DNA of 64,000 nt from Shimia biformata. Its GTDB lineage: Bacteria > Pseudomonadota > Alphaproteobacteria > Rhodobacterales > Rhodobacteraceae. The notes beneath the pieces are model-generated. The model ran no database searches. It saw only the letters and a program-made list of their open reading frames with translations, and was not told the origin of the DNA. Where the stretch lies: contig NZ_JAFEJK010000001.1 of the NCBI RefSeq assembly GCF_016888515.1, positions 2,017,475-2,081,474 on the forward strand. Direction: 5' to 3'. Positions 43,901 to 51,765 of the stretch are shown in pieces; positions within the stretch are counted from its first letter, which is position 1; each line of letters begins with the position of its first letter. Position numbers and translations under genes: made by a program.

Positions 43901-44398
43901 AAGGGCTATCACAAGCTGCTGACCTACAAGGATGAATACGAGGTCGCGCGCCTGCATCTTGAAACGCGGAAGAAGGCGGAACAGACCTTTGACGGCGATT
44001 TCACCCTGAAATACCACCTGTCGCCGCCGCTTCTGGCCAAGGAAGGGTCCAACGGACGCCCCGAGAAAAAGGAATACGGCGCGACGATGGAGCGGATGTT
44101 TGGCATTCTGGCCAGGCTCAAGCGCCTGCGCGGGACGCCACTGGATGTCTTTGGCTATTCCGCCGAACGCAAGATGGAACGGGCGCTGATCAGGCAATAC
44201 GAGGCCGACATGAAGGCGCTGATTGCCGAACATGGCAAATCGGCCTCTGATGCCGCCGTCGCGCTTGCCGAGCTGCCGTTGCAGATCAGGGGGTTCGGCC
44301 CGGTGAAGCAGGCCAATGAGCAAAAGGCCGCCAAACAGCGCGAGGCACTTCTGGCGGCGCTGAAACAGGGCGATGCGCCGCTGGCGGCGGCCGAATAA
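40985..44398 (+). CDS. Indolepyruvate:ferredoxin oxidoreductase, fused subunits
   Basis: Thiamine-diphosphate and iron-sulfur enzyme that oxidatively decarboxylates aryl pyruvates, such as indolepyruvate from tryptophan, to aryl-acetyl-CoA. At 1137 residues it is the fused IorAB type. The N-terminal pyrimidine-binding domain includes GYVTGYRGSPLGAVD; the thiamine-binding part contains CSGCPHNSSTRVPDGSRAYA and GGEGANWIG; a [4Fe-4S] site is CEGCGDCGVQSNC; the gamma domain begins GVGGTGVVTIGAVLAQAAQ. The GTG at 40985 follows GAGGGGAG. Its role in Roseobacter-type bacteria is usually aromatic amino acid degradation. It is likely a single-gene unit, with a hairpin after the stop. Confidence 0.93.
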   Translation: MSIQKVSLSDRFDLTKSPVLLNGTQALVRLMIMQKERDRKAGLNTAGYVTGYRGSPLGAVDSWMMRAEKQLKEADVLFQSGLNEDLAATQLWGSQQAELRGEGKFDGVFGLWYGKGPGVDRTGDVMRHANMAGTSQHGGVLMAMGDDHTGESSTVLHQSEWALVDAYMPVVSPAGVQEILDYGIYGIALSRFAGVWVGLKTMKDTIEATAVVDGNPDRVKLVLPEFDMPDGGLNIRLGDTPHAQEARMIDYKRFAAEAFSHANKMDKRVWGKPGAKIGFVAAGKNWLDLQHALSLLGVTEAEAERLGITTYKVGQTFPLDMKGFHEWAEGLDLIVVVEEKRKLIEIQIKEALFDDNRYRVYGWYKGGAGGLHREELFPTRGALDPVWIAQKLGEILIEEGRGTEGIKAGLQTLEAARRADNAEDIAQRTPWFCSGCPHNSSTRVPDGSRAYAGIGCHYMVQWMDRETMGFTHMGGEGANWIGEAPFSKTKHVFQNLGDGTYNHSGVQAIRAALAANTNITYKILFNDAVAMTGGQANDGGLSPQKIAAELRAMGVEKVFVVYDEKEDVQKDAFPRDVTFHERADLMKVQEECREISGVSAIVYVQTCANEKRRRRKRGKFPDPDRRVFINTDICEGCGDCGVQSNCVSIEPVETELGRKRMINQSSCNKDFSCLNGFCPSFVTVEGATIRKEETKDLDLPDLPMPEIKTIEGTHNVVITGVGGTGVVTIGAVLAQAAQIDGKAAGMMEMAGLAQKGGAVHIHCRLAETPEDISAIRVATGEADALIGGDLVVSAGAKTLGLTSTGRTGAVVNSHEIITGEFTRNTEFRLPTSRLQLALEARIKDGLALFDASELARIVMGDSIYSNMMVFGGAWQLGLIPISHEAIHQAIELNGAAVERNKRAFEVGRWAVAHPEEAARLVTPNVVAKPKTLDEQIAFRADHLIAYQGKGLAKKYRKLLDQIDDPRLKEAVAKGYHKLLTYKDEYEVARLHLETRKKAEQTFDGDFTLKYHLSPPLLAKEGSNGRPEKKEYGATMERMFGILARLKRLRGTPLDVFGYSAERKMERALIRQYEADMKALIAEHGKSASDAAVALAELPLQIRGFGPVKQANEQKAAKQREALLAALKQGDAPLAAAE

Positions 44399-44406
44399 GG
44401 CAAAAG

Positions 44407-44432
44407 GGCCAGACAGCCCCGGATGTCTGGCC
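44407..44432 (+). other. Perfect hairpin after the indolepyruvate oxidoreductase gene
   Basis: GGCCAGACA at 44407-44415 pairs with TGTCTGGCC at 44424-44432 around an eight-base loop. On the plus strand no T run follows; on the minus strand TTTT follows. It may act as a weak or factor-assisted terminator. Confidence 0.5.
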
Positions 44433-44562
44433 TCCGCGTCCCGACCCGCTGATGCGTTTTCAGCGCAGGTTTTTGCCAAATTGACATGGCCCTTTCATAC
44501 CCTCTGGCGGCGGGTGAGCGCAGGCCCTAAACAGCGCCCGCAAACTGATCCCGGAAAGCGCC

Positions 44563-45438
44563 ATGTCGCAGAATGCCGTCGCTCGTGAGATTTCCTATGC
44601 CCATTCCGCCCAGACGCGGGGTGGCCGGGCGATGATCCGCGTCATGGAAAACGCCACCGGACGGATCGGGTTGATCAGACGTGCGCGCGGGTATGAACAG
44701 GACGTCGCGGCGGGGCGGGATTTCTGGCAGGTGATGGCCGAGCGCTATGGGCTGAGGCTTGAGGTCATGGGCGGCACGCTGGACAACATCCCGCGCACCG
44801 GGCCGCTGATCCTGATTGCCAATCACCCCTATGGCATCCTTGACGGGTTGATGATGGGCAAGATCCTGTCGGACACGCGCGGCGATTTCCGTATTCTCGC
44901 CAACCACGTGTTCCGCAAGGCCGAGGACCTGAACCGCATCGTCCTGCCGATTGATTTCTCTGAGACCCGCGAGGCGATGAAACTGAACCTGGAAACCCGG
45001 CGCGTCGCGCTGGACTATCTGGGGCAGGGCGGCGCCATCGGGATTTTCCCTGGTGGCACGGTCTCGACCGCCGAACGGCCCTTTGGCCGTCCGCTTGATC
45101 CCGGCTGGCGCAATTTCACCGCGCGGATGGTGGCAAAATCCGGGGCCGCCGTGGTGCCGGTTTTCTTTGACGGCCACACCAGCCGCCTGTTCCAGATCGC
45201 CAGCCACCTGCATTTCACGCTGCGCATGGGCTTTTTGATCCGCGAGTTCAAACGCCGCGTCGATACGCCGGTGCGCGTGGTGATCGGCGAACCGGTCGAT
45301 CCCGGCGAACTGGCGGCGCGGCAAAAGGACTCCAAGCGGCTCATGGACTTTCTGCGCGCGCAAACCTATGCTTTGTCGCCAGAGCCCCTGGCCGATGCCG
45401 GTTACGGGTTCGAATTCGAGCAGAAATATCGCGCCTGA
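44563..45438 (+). CDS. Lysophospholipid acyltransferase family protein
   Basis: A 291-residue PlsC-type acyltransferase. The acceptor motif region LILIANHPYGILDGLMMGK contains the histidine and aspartate with five residues between them, as in the hemolysin-associated subgroup rather than the classical HX4D. A second motif is GIFPGGTVSTAE and a third VPVFFDGHTSRLF. No membrane helix is obvious. The acyl donor and acceptor are unknown; in Rhodobacteraceae related genes act in ornithine lipid or phospholipid remodelling. It is followed after 24 bases by murI. Confidence 0.88.
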   Translation: MSQNAVAREISYAHSAQTRGGRAMIRVMENATGRIGLIRRARGYEQDVAAGRDFWQVMAERYGLRLEVMGGTLDNIPRTGPLILIANHPYGILDGLMMGKILSDTRGDFRILANHVFRKAEDLNRIVLPIDFSETREAMKLNLETRRVALDYLGQGGAIGIFPGGTVSTAERPFGRPLDPGWRNFTARMVAKSGAAVVPVFFDGHTSRLFQIASHLHFTLRMGFLIREFKRRVDTPVRVVIGEPVDPGELAARQKDSKRLMDFLRAQTYALSPEPLADAGYGFEFEQKYRA

Positions 45439-45462
45439 GGGCGGCGGATTTGAGGACGGGCC

Positions 45463-46275
45463 ATGGCAGTTGGCATTTTTGATTCCGGGCTTGGCGGCCT
45501 GACGGTTCTGGACGCGGTAACGCGGCGGCTGCCGGATGTGCCGTTTGTCTATTTCGGCGACAATGGCCATGCGCCTTACGGGGTGCGGGACGCCGAGGAT
45601 GTCTATCAGCTGACCACATCGGCCGTATCGCGCATGTTCGACGCGGGCTGTGACCTTGTGATCCTGGCCTGCAACACCGCCAGCGCCGCCGCGCTGCGCC
45701 GGATGCAGGAAAGCTGGATTCCCGCCGACAAGCGGGTTCTGGGTGTTTTCGTGCCGCTGATCGAGGCGCTGACCGAACGCAAATGGGGGGACAACAGCCC
45801 CCCGCGCGAGGTTGCCGTCAAGCATGTCGCGCTGTTTGCCACCCCCGCCACCGTCGCCAGCCGTGCCTTCCAGCGCGAGTTGGCCTTTCGCGCCATCGGC
45901 GTCGATGTCGAAGCGCAGGCCTGTGGCGGCGTCGTGGATGCGATCGAAGATGGCGACATGATCCTGGCCGAGGCGCTGGTGCGGTCCCATGTCGATGCGC
46001 TGAAACGCAAGATGCCTTCGCCCGAGGCGGCAATCCTTGGCTGCACCCATTACCCGCTGATGCATGACACGTTCCAGGACGCGCTGGGGGCGGATGTGCA
46101 GGTTTACAGCCAGGCCAATCTCGTCGCCGAGTCGCTGGCCGACTATCTTGCCCGTCATCCCAAGATGATCGGGCCGGGAACCGAGTCGATGTTTCTGACC
46201 ACCGGCGACCCGCGCCGCGTCAGCGACCGCGCCACGCAATTCCTGCGACGAAAAATCGAGTTTGCGGCCGCCTGA
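45463..46275 (+). CDS. murI: Glutamate racemase
   Basis: Makes D-glutamate for peptidoglycan. The 270-residue product has both catalytic cysteines: Cys70 in [12 protein letters not shown] and Cys194 in ILGCTHYPL. The N-terminus [16 protein letters not shown] and [11 protein letters not shown] (Asp/Ser substrate contacts) are intact. Start ATG at 45463 with AGGACG upstream. The gene is probably co-transcribed with the acyltransferase gene. Confidence 0.95.
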   Translation: MAVGIFDSGLGGLTVLDAVTRRLPDVPFVYFGDNGHAPYGVRDAEDVYQLTTSAVSRMFDAGCDLVILACNTASAAALRRMQESWIPADKRVLGVFVPLIEALTERKWGDNSPPREVAVKHVALFATPATVASRAFQRELAFRAIGVDVEAQACGGVVDAIEDGDMILAEALVRSHVDALKRKMPSPEAAILGCTHYPLMHDTFQDALGADVQVYSQANLVAESLADYLARHPKMIGPGTESMFLTTGDPRRVSDRATQFLRRKIEFAAA

Positions 46276-46386
46276 CGCGGCCCCTCGAAATTTCCCGACA
46301 AATCGACTACATCACCCCTTGGACAAGGGGCGCGGGGCGATCCGTCGTGCAGACAGGCCCGCACAGACAAGAAGGACATGGGCAAA

Positions 46387-47415
46387 ATGACCCACAAGAT
46401 CGCAATTCTCGGGGCGTCCGGTTACACCGGGGCCGAACTGGTCCGGCTGATTGCCACCCATCCGTCGATGGACATCGTCGCGCTGGGGGCGGACCGCAAG
46501 GCCGGCATGACCATGGCCGAAGTCTTCCCGCATCTGCGCCACCTCGACCTGCCCGCGCTTTGCACCATTGACCAGATCGACTTTTCACAGGTCGATCTGT
46601 GTTTCTGCGCGCTGCCCCACGCCACCAGCCAGGAAGTGATCCGTGACCTGCCCAAGACGCTGAAAATCGTTGATCTGTCGGCGGATTTCCGGCTGCGTGA
46701 TCCGGCGGAATACAAGAAATGGTATGGCAACGACCATGCCGCGCTCGACTGTCAGGCCGAGGCGGTTTACGGGCTGACCGAGTTCTATCGGGACGAGATC
46801 AAGGCCGCGCGTCTGGTCGCGGGGACCGGTTGCAACGCCGCCACCGGCCAATATGCGCTGCGGCCGCTGATTGCCGCCGGGGTGATTGACTTCGATCAAA
46901 TCATTCTGGACCTGAAATGTGCAGTATCCGGCGCGGGTCGGTCGCTGAAGGAGAACCTTCTGCATGCCGAACTGTCCGAGGGCTATCACGCCTATGCAAT
47001 CGGCGGCACGCACCGCCATCTCGGAGAGTTCGACCAGGAGTTTTCCGCCATCGCCGGGCGGCCCGTGAAGGTCCAGTTCACACCGCATCTGGTGCCCGCC
47101 AACCGGGGCATTCTGGCCACGGTCTATGTGCAGGGCGACGCGAAGGAGATACACAAGACGCTGGCAGAAGCCTATGCCGACGAACCGTTCCTCGAAGTGC
47201 TGCCCTTTGGCGAGGCACCGTCGACACGGGCGATCCGCGGCTCGAATTTCTGCCACATCGGGGTGACATCGGACCGGATCGAAGGCCGCGCCATCGTGAT
47301 CGCGGCGCTCGACAACCTGACCAAGGGGTCCAGCGGGCAGGCGTTGCAGAACGCCAACCTGATGCTGGGCCTTGACGAAACCACGGGGCTGATGCTGGCC
47401 CCGGTCTTTCCCTAA
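46387..47415 (+). CDS. argC: N-acetyl-gamma-glutamyl-phosphate reductase
   Basis: NADP-dependent enzyme of arginine synthesis. The 342-residue product begins [20 protein letters not shown] with the nucleotide-binding GASGYTG and has the active-site segment [14 protein letters not shown] with Cys149. [15 protein letters not shown] is typical of the C-terminal domain. The start at 46387 leaves an AGAAGG Shine-Dalgarno at workable distance; an ATG three codons upstream would be only two bases from it. It precedes ccmE by 45 bases. Confidence 0.95.
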   Translation: MTHKIAILGASGYTGAELVRLIATHPSMDIVALGADRKAGMTMAEVFPHLRHLDLPALCTIDQIDFSQVDLCFCALPHATSQEVIRDLPKTLKIVDLSADFRLRDPAEYKKWYGNDHAALDCQAEAVYGLTEFYRDEIKAARLVAGTGCNAATGQYALRPLIAAGVIDFDQIILDLKCAVSGAGRSLKENLLHAELSEGYHAYAIGGTHRHLGEFDQEFSAIAGRPVKVQFTPHLVPANRGILATVYVQGDAKEIHKTLAEAYADEPFLEVLPFGEAPSTRAIRGSNFCHIGVTSDRIEGRAIVIAALDNLTKGSSGQALQNANLMLGLDETTGLMLAPVFP

Positions 47416-47460
47416 CCTGTCTTTCCGAAAGGCGGGCAAGGGGTCTGCGAAAGGGGAACC

Positions 47461-47907
47461 ATGAAGAACCTCAAGAAACGCCGCCGTATCCAGGTGATCC
47501 TTGTTGCAGCCGTGGCGCTGGTCGTGTCGACCGCGCTGATCGGCTATGCCATGCGCGACGGTATCAACTTCTTCCGCTCGCCCAGCCAGGTGGTCGAATC
47601 GCCGCCCGCACCGGACGAGGTGTTCCGCATCGGCGGTCTGGTCGAGGAAGGCACATTGGTGCGCGGACAGGGTGAGACGGTGTTCTTCAGCGTCACCGAT
47701 GGCGGCGCGTCGGTGAAGGTTGCCTATACCGGGGTTCTGCCGGACCTGTTTGAGGAAAATCAGGGGATGGTCGGCACCGGGAAATACATCAACGGTGTCT
47801 TTGAAGCCTCTGAAATCCTTGCCAAACATGACGAGACCTATATGCCGAAAGAGGTCATCGACGCGCTGAAGGAACAGGGTGTCTATCAACACGCCGAGGA
47901 AAGCTGA
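47461..47907 (+). CDS. ccmE: Cytochrome c maturation haem chaperone CcmE
   Basis: CcmE carries haem in the periplasm by a covalent bond to a histidine. The 148-residue product has a basic N-terminus, one membrane helix at residues 11-30 (QVILVAAVALVVSTALIGYA), and the haem-binding His123 with Tyr127 in AKHDETYMP. A strong terminator follows. The other haem lyase genes ccmF and ccmH are 1.4 kb further on, behind two lysis-type genes. Confidence 0.95.
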   Translation: MKNLKKRRRIQVILVAAVALVVSTALIGYAMRDGINFFRSPSQVVESPPAPDEVFRIGGLVEEGTLVRGQGETVFFSVTDGGASVKVAYTGVLPDLFEENQGMVGTGKYINGVFEASEILAKHDETYMPKEVIDALKEQGVYQHAEES

Positions 47908-47932
47908 CCGCTTGCCACAGGTTCCGACATTG

Positions 47933-47964
47933 GCCCCGTCAGAGCGATCTGGCGGGGCTTTTTT
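47933..47964 (+). terminator. Terminator after ccmE
   Basis: An 11-pair stem (one mismatch) is formed by 47933-47943 and 47948-47958 around a GCGA loop, followed by six T at 47959-47964. It separates ccmE from the endolysin gene, so the latter needs its own promoter. Confidence 0.9.
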
Positions 47965-47992
47965 CTGGCCCGCACGGTGGCCAAGCCCGCCA

Positions 47993-47998
47993 TTAACC
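47993..47998 (+). promoter_or_regulatory. TTAACC half-site before the endolysin gene (possible CtrA half-site)
   Basis: TTAACC lies 47 bases before the endolysin start. In alphaproteobacteria CtrA binds TTAA-N7-TTAA and half-sites of the type TTAACC, and gene transfer agent lysis genes depend on CtrA in related bacteria. No second half-site is visible, so the assignment is weak. Confidence 0.25.
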
Positions 47999-48044
47999 AC
48001 GCCGCGCGCAGCATCCTGACCGAAAAAGGCAGAAAGGATGTGAC

Positions 48045-48656
48045 ATGCGGCGGGTCAGGGAACTGGCGGATCAGATCATCGCGCGGGAGGGCGGGTTTGT
48101 CGATGACCCCGACGATCCCGGCGGGGCGACGAAATACGGTGTGACGGTGCATACGCTGCGCCGTCTGGGGCTGGATCTGGATGGTGACGGAGATGTCGAC
48201 GCCGCCGATGTGCGGCGACTCGACCTGCGCCGGGCGCGCGACATTTTCCTCGACCATTATTTCCACCGTCCCGGCATCGGGCGGCTGCCGGAACCGCTCT
48301 GGCCCTCGGTCTTTGACATGTATGTCAACGCAGGTGCCAATGCGGTGAAGGTCTTGCAGCGGTTGTTGCGCGAGATGGGGCAAAAGGTGACGGTGGACGG
48401 GGCCATCGGGCCGCAGACCGAAACCGCCTGTCACCGCGCCTTTGCCCTTGCGCCGGAACAGTTTGTGGATGCCTACGGGATCGCCCGGCGCAATTACTAT
48501 TTCGCCCTTGCCGACGCCCGGCCCGCGTCGCGCAAATACGTCCGCACCCGCGCAGGCGGCAAAGGGGGCTGGATCAAACGCGCCGAGGAATTCATCGCGC
48601 CGCGCTACCACCTGAGCGACGAGGAATTCCGCGAAAGGACCGCGTCATGGGGCTGA
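48045..48656 (+). CDS. Endolysin, glycoside hydrolase family 108 (GTA-type lysis gene)
   Basis: A 203-residue N-acetylmuramidase. The GH108 catalytic motif EGGFVDDPDDPGGATKYGVT begins with the catalytic Glu15. Residues 44-55 (DLDGDGDVDAAD) form an EF-hand-like calcium loop: Asp at 1, 3, 5, 9 and 12, Gly at 6, Val at 8. The C-terminal part has the peptidoglycan-binding segment VDGAIGPQTETA. No signal peptide is present, as expected for a holin-dependent endolysin. The gene overlaps the holin gene by ten bases. In Rhodobacter capsulatus such an endolysin-holin pair, away from the main cluster, releases gene transfer agent particles; the present pair is a good candidate for that function. Confidence 0.88.
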   Translation: MRRVRELADQIIAREGGFVDDPDDPGGATKYGVTVHTLRRLGLDLDGDGDVDAADVRRLDLRRARDIFLDHYFHRPGIGRLPEPLWPSVFDMYVNAGANAVKVLQRLLREMGQKVTVDGAIGPQTETACHRAFALAPEQFVDAYGIARRNYYFALADARPASRKYVRTRAGGKGGWIKRAEEFIAPRYHLSDEEFRERTASWG

Positions 48657-49213
48657 TCCTATCGATTCTTGAGATGGTTTTTGGCAATGGCCGCAATGCC
48701 TTGCGCGAAACAGTTGAGGTGTTTCGCGAAGGTGCCGAAGCCGGGGCGACACGCGACCATGACCTGCAACGCGCCGCAATCGCCGCCTTTGTCAGGGAAT
48801 TCGACCGCCCCAGAAAGGGCCGCTTTGACCGCATCATGGACGGCGTCAACCGCCTGCCACGCCCGATGCTGGCCTTTGGCTGCATGGCGCTTCTGATTGC
48901 CGCCATGGTCGAGCCGGTCTGGTTCTCGACCCGGATGCAGGGCATCGCTTTGGTGCCCGAACCCCTGTGGTGGCTTCTGGGCGTCATCGTCAGCTTCTAT
49001 TTCGGCGCGCGTCATCAGGCCAAGGGGCAGGAGTTCCAGCAATCGGTCGCCGACACGCTGAGCCGCACCAGCACGGTTGTCCGCAATATCGAGGCGCTGG
49101 AGCAGCTGCGCCCGGACGCCGCGCCCATGGCCGTGTCGATAGCCGAGCCGGATGGCAATCCCGCATTGGCCGACTGGCATGCGCAGGCAGGCGGGCAGGG
49201 CGCGACAAAGTGA
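48647..49213 (+). CDS. Holin (3TM family), partner of the GH108 endolysin
   Basis: A 188-residue protein of the phage-type 3TM holin family. A charged N-terminal part (residues 1-70, with FREGAEAGATRDHDLQRAAI, a family hallmark) precedes two clear hydrophobic segments (about residues 74-92 and 105-120). The C-terminal third is hydrophilic. It overlaps the endolysin gene, so the two form a lysis cassette. No phage structural, replication or integrase genes are near, which favours a gene transfer agent role or a phage remnant. Confidence 0.85.
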   Translation: MGLILSILEMVFGNGRNALRETVEVFREGAEAGATRDHDLQRAAIAAFVREFDRPRKGRFDRIMDGVNRLPRPMLAFGCMALLIAAMVEPVWFSTRMQGIALVPEPLWWLLGVIVSFYFGARHQAKGQEFQQSVADTLSRTSTVVRNIEALEQLRPDAAPMAVSIAEPDGNPALADWHAQAGGQGATK

Positions 49214-49272
49214 TCACCCGCACTTGACGAAAGCCATTGGACGCCGCCGCAACCCGGCCTATAACCCGGATC

Positions 49273-51246
49273 ATGGTTACAGAGCTTGGTCATTTCGCCC
49301 TGATCCTGGCCGCGCTGGTCGCGGTTGTTCAGGCCATCGTTCCCCTGATTGGCGCGCACAAGCGTTGGCCCGGCTGGATGGCCGTGGCCGAGCCCGCAGC
49401 GGGGTTGCAATTCATCCTGACGGCGTTTTCCTTCGGGGCGCTGACCTATGCCTTCATGGTGTCGGATTTCTCGGTGCAGCTGGTGATCCAGAACTCGCAT
49501 TCGCTGAAACCGATGATCTACAAGATCAGCGGCACATGGGGCAACCACGAGGGGTCGATGCTGTTGTGGGTGCTGATCCTGACCCTGTTCGGCGCTTGCG
49601 CGGCGTGGTTCGGCGGCAACCTGCCGCCGACGCTGCGGGCGCGCGTTCTGTCGGTTCAGGCGGCGATTGCCGTGGCCTTCTTCGGCTTTATCCTGTTCAC
49701 CTCGAACCCCTTCCTGCGGGTCGGGTTGCCACCGTTTGACGGGCAGGGGCTGAACCCGTTGTTGCAGGACATCGGCCTCGCCCTGCACCCGCCGTTCCTA
49801 TACCTCGGCTATGTCGGGCTTTCGATGGCGTTCAGCTTTGCCGTCGCCGCCCTGATCGAGGGCCGGGTCGACGCCGCATGGGGCCGCTGGGTGCGGCCCT
49901 GGACCCTTGCGGCGTGGATCTTCCTGACCATCGGCATCGCGCTGGGATCGTGGTGGGCCTATTACGAACTGGGCTGGGGCGGGTTCTGGTTCTGGGACCC
50001 GGTCGAGAACGCCTCGTTCATGCCCTGGCTTCTGGCGGCGGCGCTGTTGCATTCGGCCATCGTGGTCGAAAAGCGCGAATCCCTGAAAAGCTGGACCATC
50101 CTTCTGGCGATCCTGGCTTTCGGCTTCTCGCTGATTGGCACATTCATCGTGCGCTCGGGCGTGATCACCTCGGTCCATGCTTTCGCCAATGACCCGGAAC
50201 GGGGCGTGTTCATCCTTGCCATTCTCGCGGTATTTGTCGGCGGCGCGCTGACGCTCTATGCCGCCCGCGCCGCGGCGATGGAGGCCAAGGGCGTCTTTTC
50301 CATGGTCAGCCGCGAAAGCGTGCTGGTGCTGAACAATATCCTTCTGGCGGTGGCCTGTTTCGTGGTCTTTGTCGGCACGATCTGGCCCCTGGTCAGCGAG
50401 ATGTTCTTTACCCGCAAACTGTCCGTCGGCCCGCCGTTCTTCAACATGGCGTTTACCCCCTTCATGGTGGCGCTGGGGCTGATCCTGCCGATTGGCGCGA
50501 TGCTGCCGTGGAAACGGGCCAAGCTGGGCCGCGTGGTGCGGTCGCTGGTGCCTGCCGCCGTGCTTGCCGTTGCGCTTGGCGGGTTGGTCTGGGCGATGCA
50601 GACCGAGAAAACCCTGCTGGGGCCGATTGGCCTTTTGCTGGGCACCTGGCTGGTGGCCGGGGCCGCGACGGACCTGATCAGCCGCACCGGGCGCGGCGAT
50701 TTCGGCGGCCGCATGGCGCGGCTGATGCGCCTGCCGCGTGCGGACTGGGGCAAGGCGGTGGCCCATGCCGGGTTCGGGATCACCATCTTCGGCATCGCCG
50801 GGCTGATGGCCTGGGAAGAAGAGGATATTCGCGTCGCCTATATCGGCCAGCCCTTCACGGTGGGCGAGTATGAACTGGTGCTGGACGGTGTCCGCGAGGT
50901 CCGAGGCCCCAACTACATGTCCACCATGGGCGATGTGCGGCTGTTCAAGGACGGCACGTTCATCACCACGCTGAACCCGGAAAAACGCGACTTCTTTGTC
51001 TCGACCATGCCAACCACCGAGGCGGCGATCGATTATCGCCTGTTCCGCGATGTCTATGTCGTCGTGGGCGAACCGCAGGCGGATGGCGGCTGGACCATGC
51101 GCACCTATATCAAGCCCTTCACCAACTGGATCTGGATCGGCTGTGCGCTGATGTCGCTTGGCGGATTGCTCAGCCTCAGCGACCGGCGTTACCGCGTTGC
51201 GGCCGGGGCGCGCAAATCGACCCCGAAAGGAGTGCCCGCAGAATGA
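49273..51246 (+). CDS. ccmF: Haem lyase CcmF
   Basis: CcmF with CcmH attaches haem to apocytochrome c in the periplasm. The 657-residue membrane protein begins MVTELGHFALILAALVAVVQ and has about 15 membrane helices. The WWD-type haem-handling motif is WAYYELGWGGFWFWDPVENA, and WGNHEGSMLLWV carries a haem-ligand histidine. The start at 49273 is at the family N-terminus; 12 further in-frame codons are possible. The ATG of ccmH overlaps its TGA by four bases. Confidence 0.95.
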   Translation: MVTELGHFALILAALVAVVQAIVPLIGAHKRWPGWMAVAEPAAGLQFILTAFSFGALTYAFMVSDFSVQLVIQNSHSLKPMIYKISGTWGNHEGSMLLWVLILTLFGACAAWFGGNLPPTLRARVLSVQAAIAVAFFGFILFTSNPFLRVGLPPFDGQGLNPLLQDIGLALHPPFLYLGYVGLSMAFSFAVAALIEGRVDAAWGRWVRPWTLAAWIFLTIGIALGSWWAYYELGWGGFWFWDPVENASFMPWLLAAALLHSAIVVEKRESLKSWTILLAILAFGFSLIGTFIVRSGVITSVHAFANDPERGVFILAILAVFVGGALTLYAARAAAMEAKGVFSMVSRESVLVLNNILLAVACFVVFVGTIWPLVSEMFFTRKLSVGPPFFNMAFTPFMVALGLILPIGAMLPWKRAKLGRVVRSLVPAAVLAVALGGLVWAMQTEKTLLGPIGLLLGTWLVAGAATDLISRTGRGDFGGRMARLMRLPRADWGKAVAHAGFGITIFGIAGLMAWEEEDIRVAYIGQPFTVGEYELVLDGVREVRGPNYMSTMGDVRLFKDGTFITTLNPEKRDFFVSTMPTTEAAIDYRLFRDVYVVVGEPQADGGWTMRTYIKPFTNWIWIGCALMSLGGLLSLSDRRYRVAAGARKSTPKGVPAE

Positions 51247-51695
51247 AACGCCTGATTGCGATCCTGCTTCTGGCGGCCACGCCGGTCATGGCCGTTCTGC
51301 CGGACGAGGTGCTGGACGACCCGGTGCTGGAATCCCGTGCGCGCGAATTGTCCAAGGACCTGCGCTGTCTTGTCTGCCGCAACGAATCCATCGACGAAAG
51401 CAACGCCGAACTGGCCCGTGACCTGCGGCTTCTGGTGCGGGAACGGCTTGTGGCGGGTGACACGGACGCGCAGGCGATTGCGTTTATCGTGGACCGTTAT
51501 GGCGAATACGTGCTTCTGAACCCCAAGACCACCGGCTCCAACATGCTGTTGTGGGCCGCCGGTCCCTTGGCGCTGTTGCTGGCGCTTGGGGCGGCGGGGT
51601 TCTACCTGCGCCGCCGTGCAAGCGCCCCGGCGGTCAATGCAGGCGGTCTCAGCCCCGAGGAAGAAGCGCGGCTGAAAGAAATCCTTGAAGATTGA
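51243..51695 (+). CDS. ccmH: Cytochrome c maturation protein CcmH
   Basis: Thiol-reducing partner of CcmF. A signal peptide (RLIAILLLAATPVMA) is followed by the redox motif LRCLVCRNESIDES with Cys42 and Cys45 and by a C-terminal membrane helix at about residues 102-123. The 150-residue product is the short CcmH without the TPR domain (CcmI). It is translationally coupled to ccmF. CcmG is not visible in the window. Confidence 0.95.
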   Translation: MKRLIAILLLAATPVMAVLPDEVLDDPVLESRARELSKDLRCLVCRNESIDESNAELARDLRLLVRERLVAGDTDAQAIAFIVDRYGEYVLLNPKTTGSNMLLWAAGPLALLLALGAAGFYLRRRASAPAVNAGGLSPEEEARLKEILED

Positions 51696-51765
51696 CGCAC
51701 GGTTTCGCTTTCGCCCGGCTACGGGGACGTTAGTGTAGCGCCCAGACAGGAAACAGGGGGCGCCC

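Noticed and set aside
41033-44479. Minus-strand reading frame of 1148 codons opposite the indolepyruvate oxidoreductase gene
   Set aside because: It mirrors a GC-rich gene whose plus-strand product has clear thiamine and iron-sulfur motifs; the minus product has no recognisable domain.
48045-49213. Prophage
   Set aside because: Only two lysis genes are present, without integrase, capsid, terminase or attachment repeats in the window.
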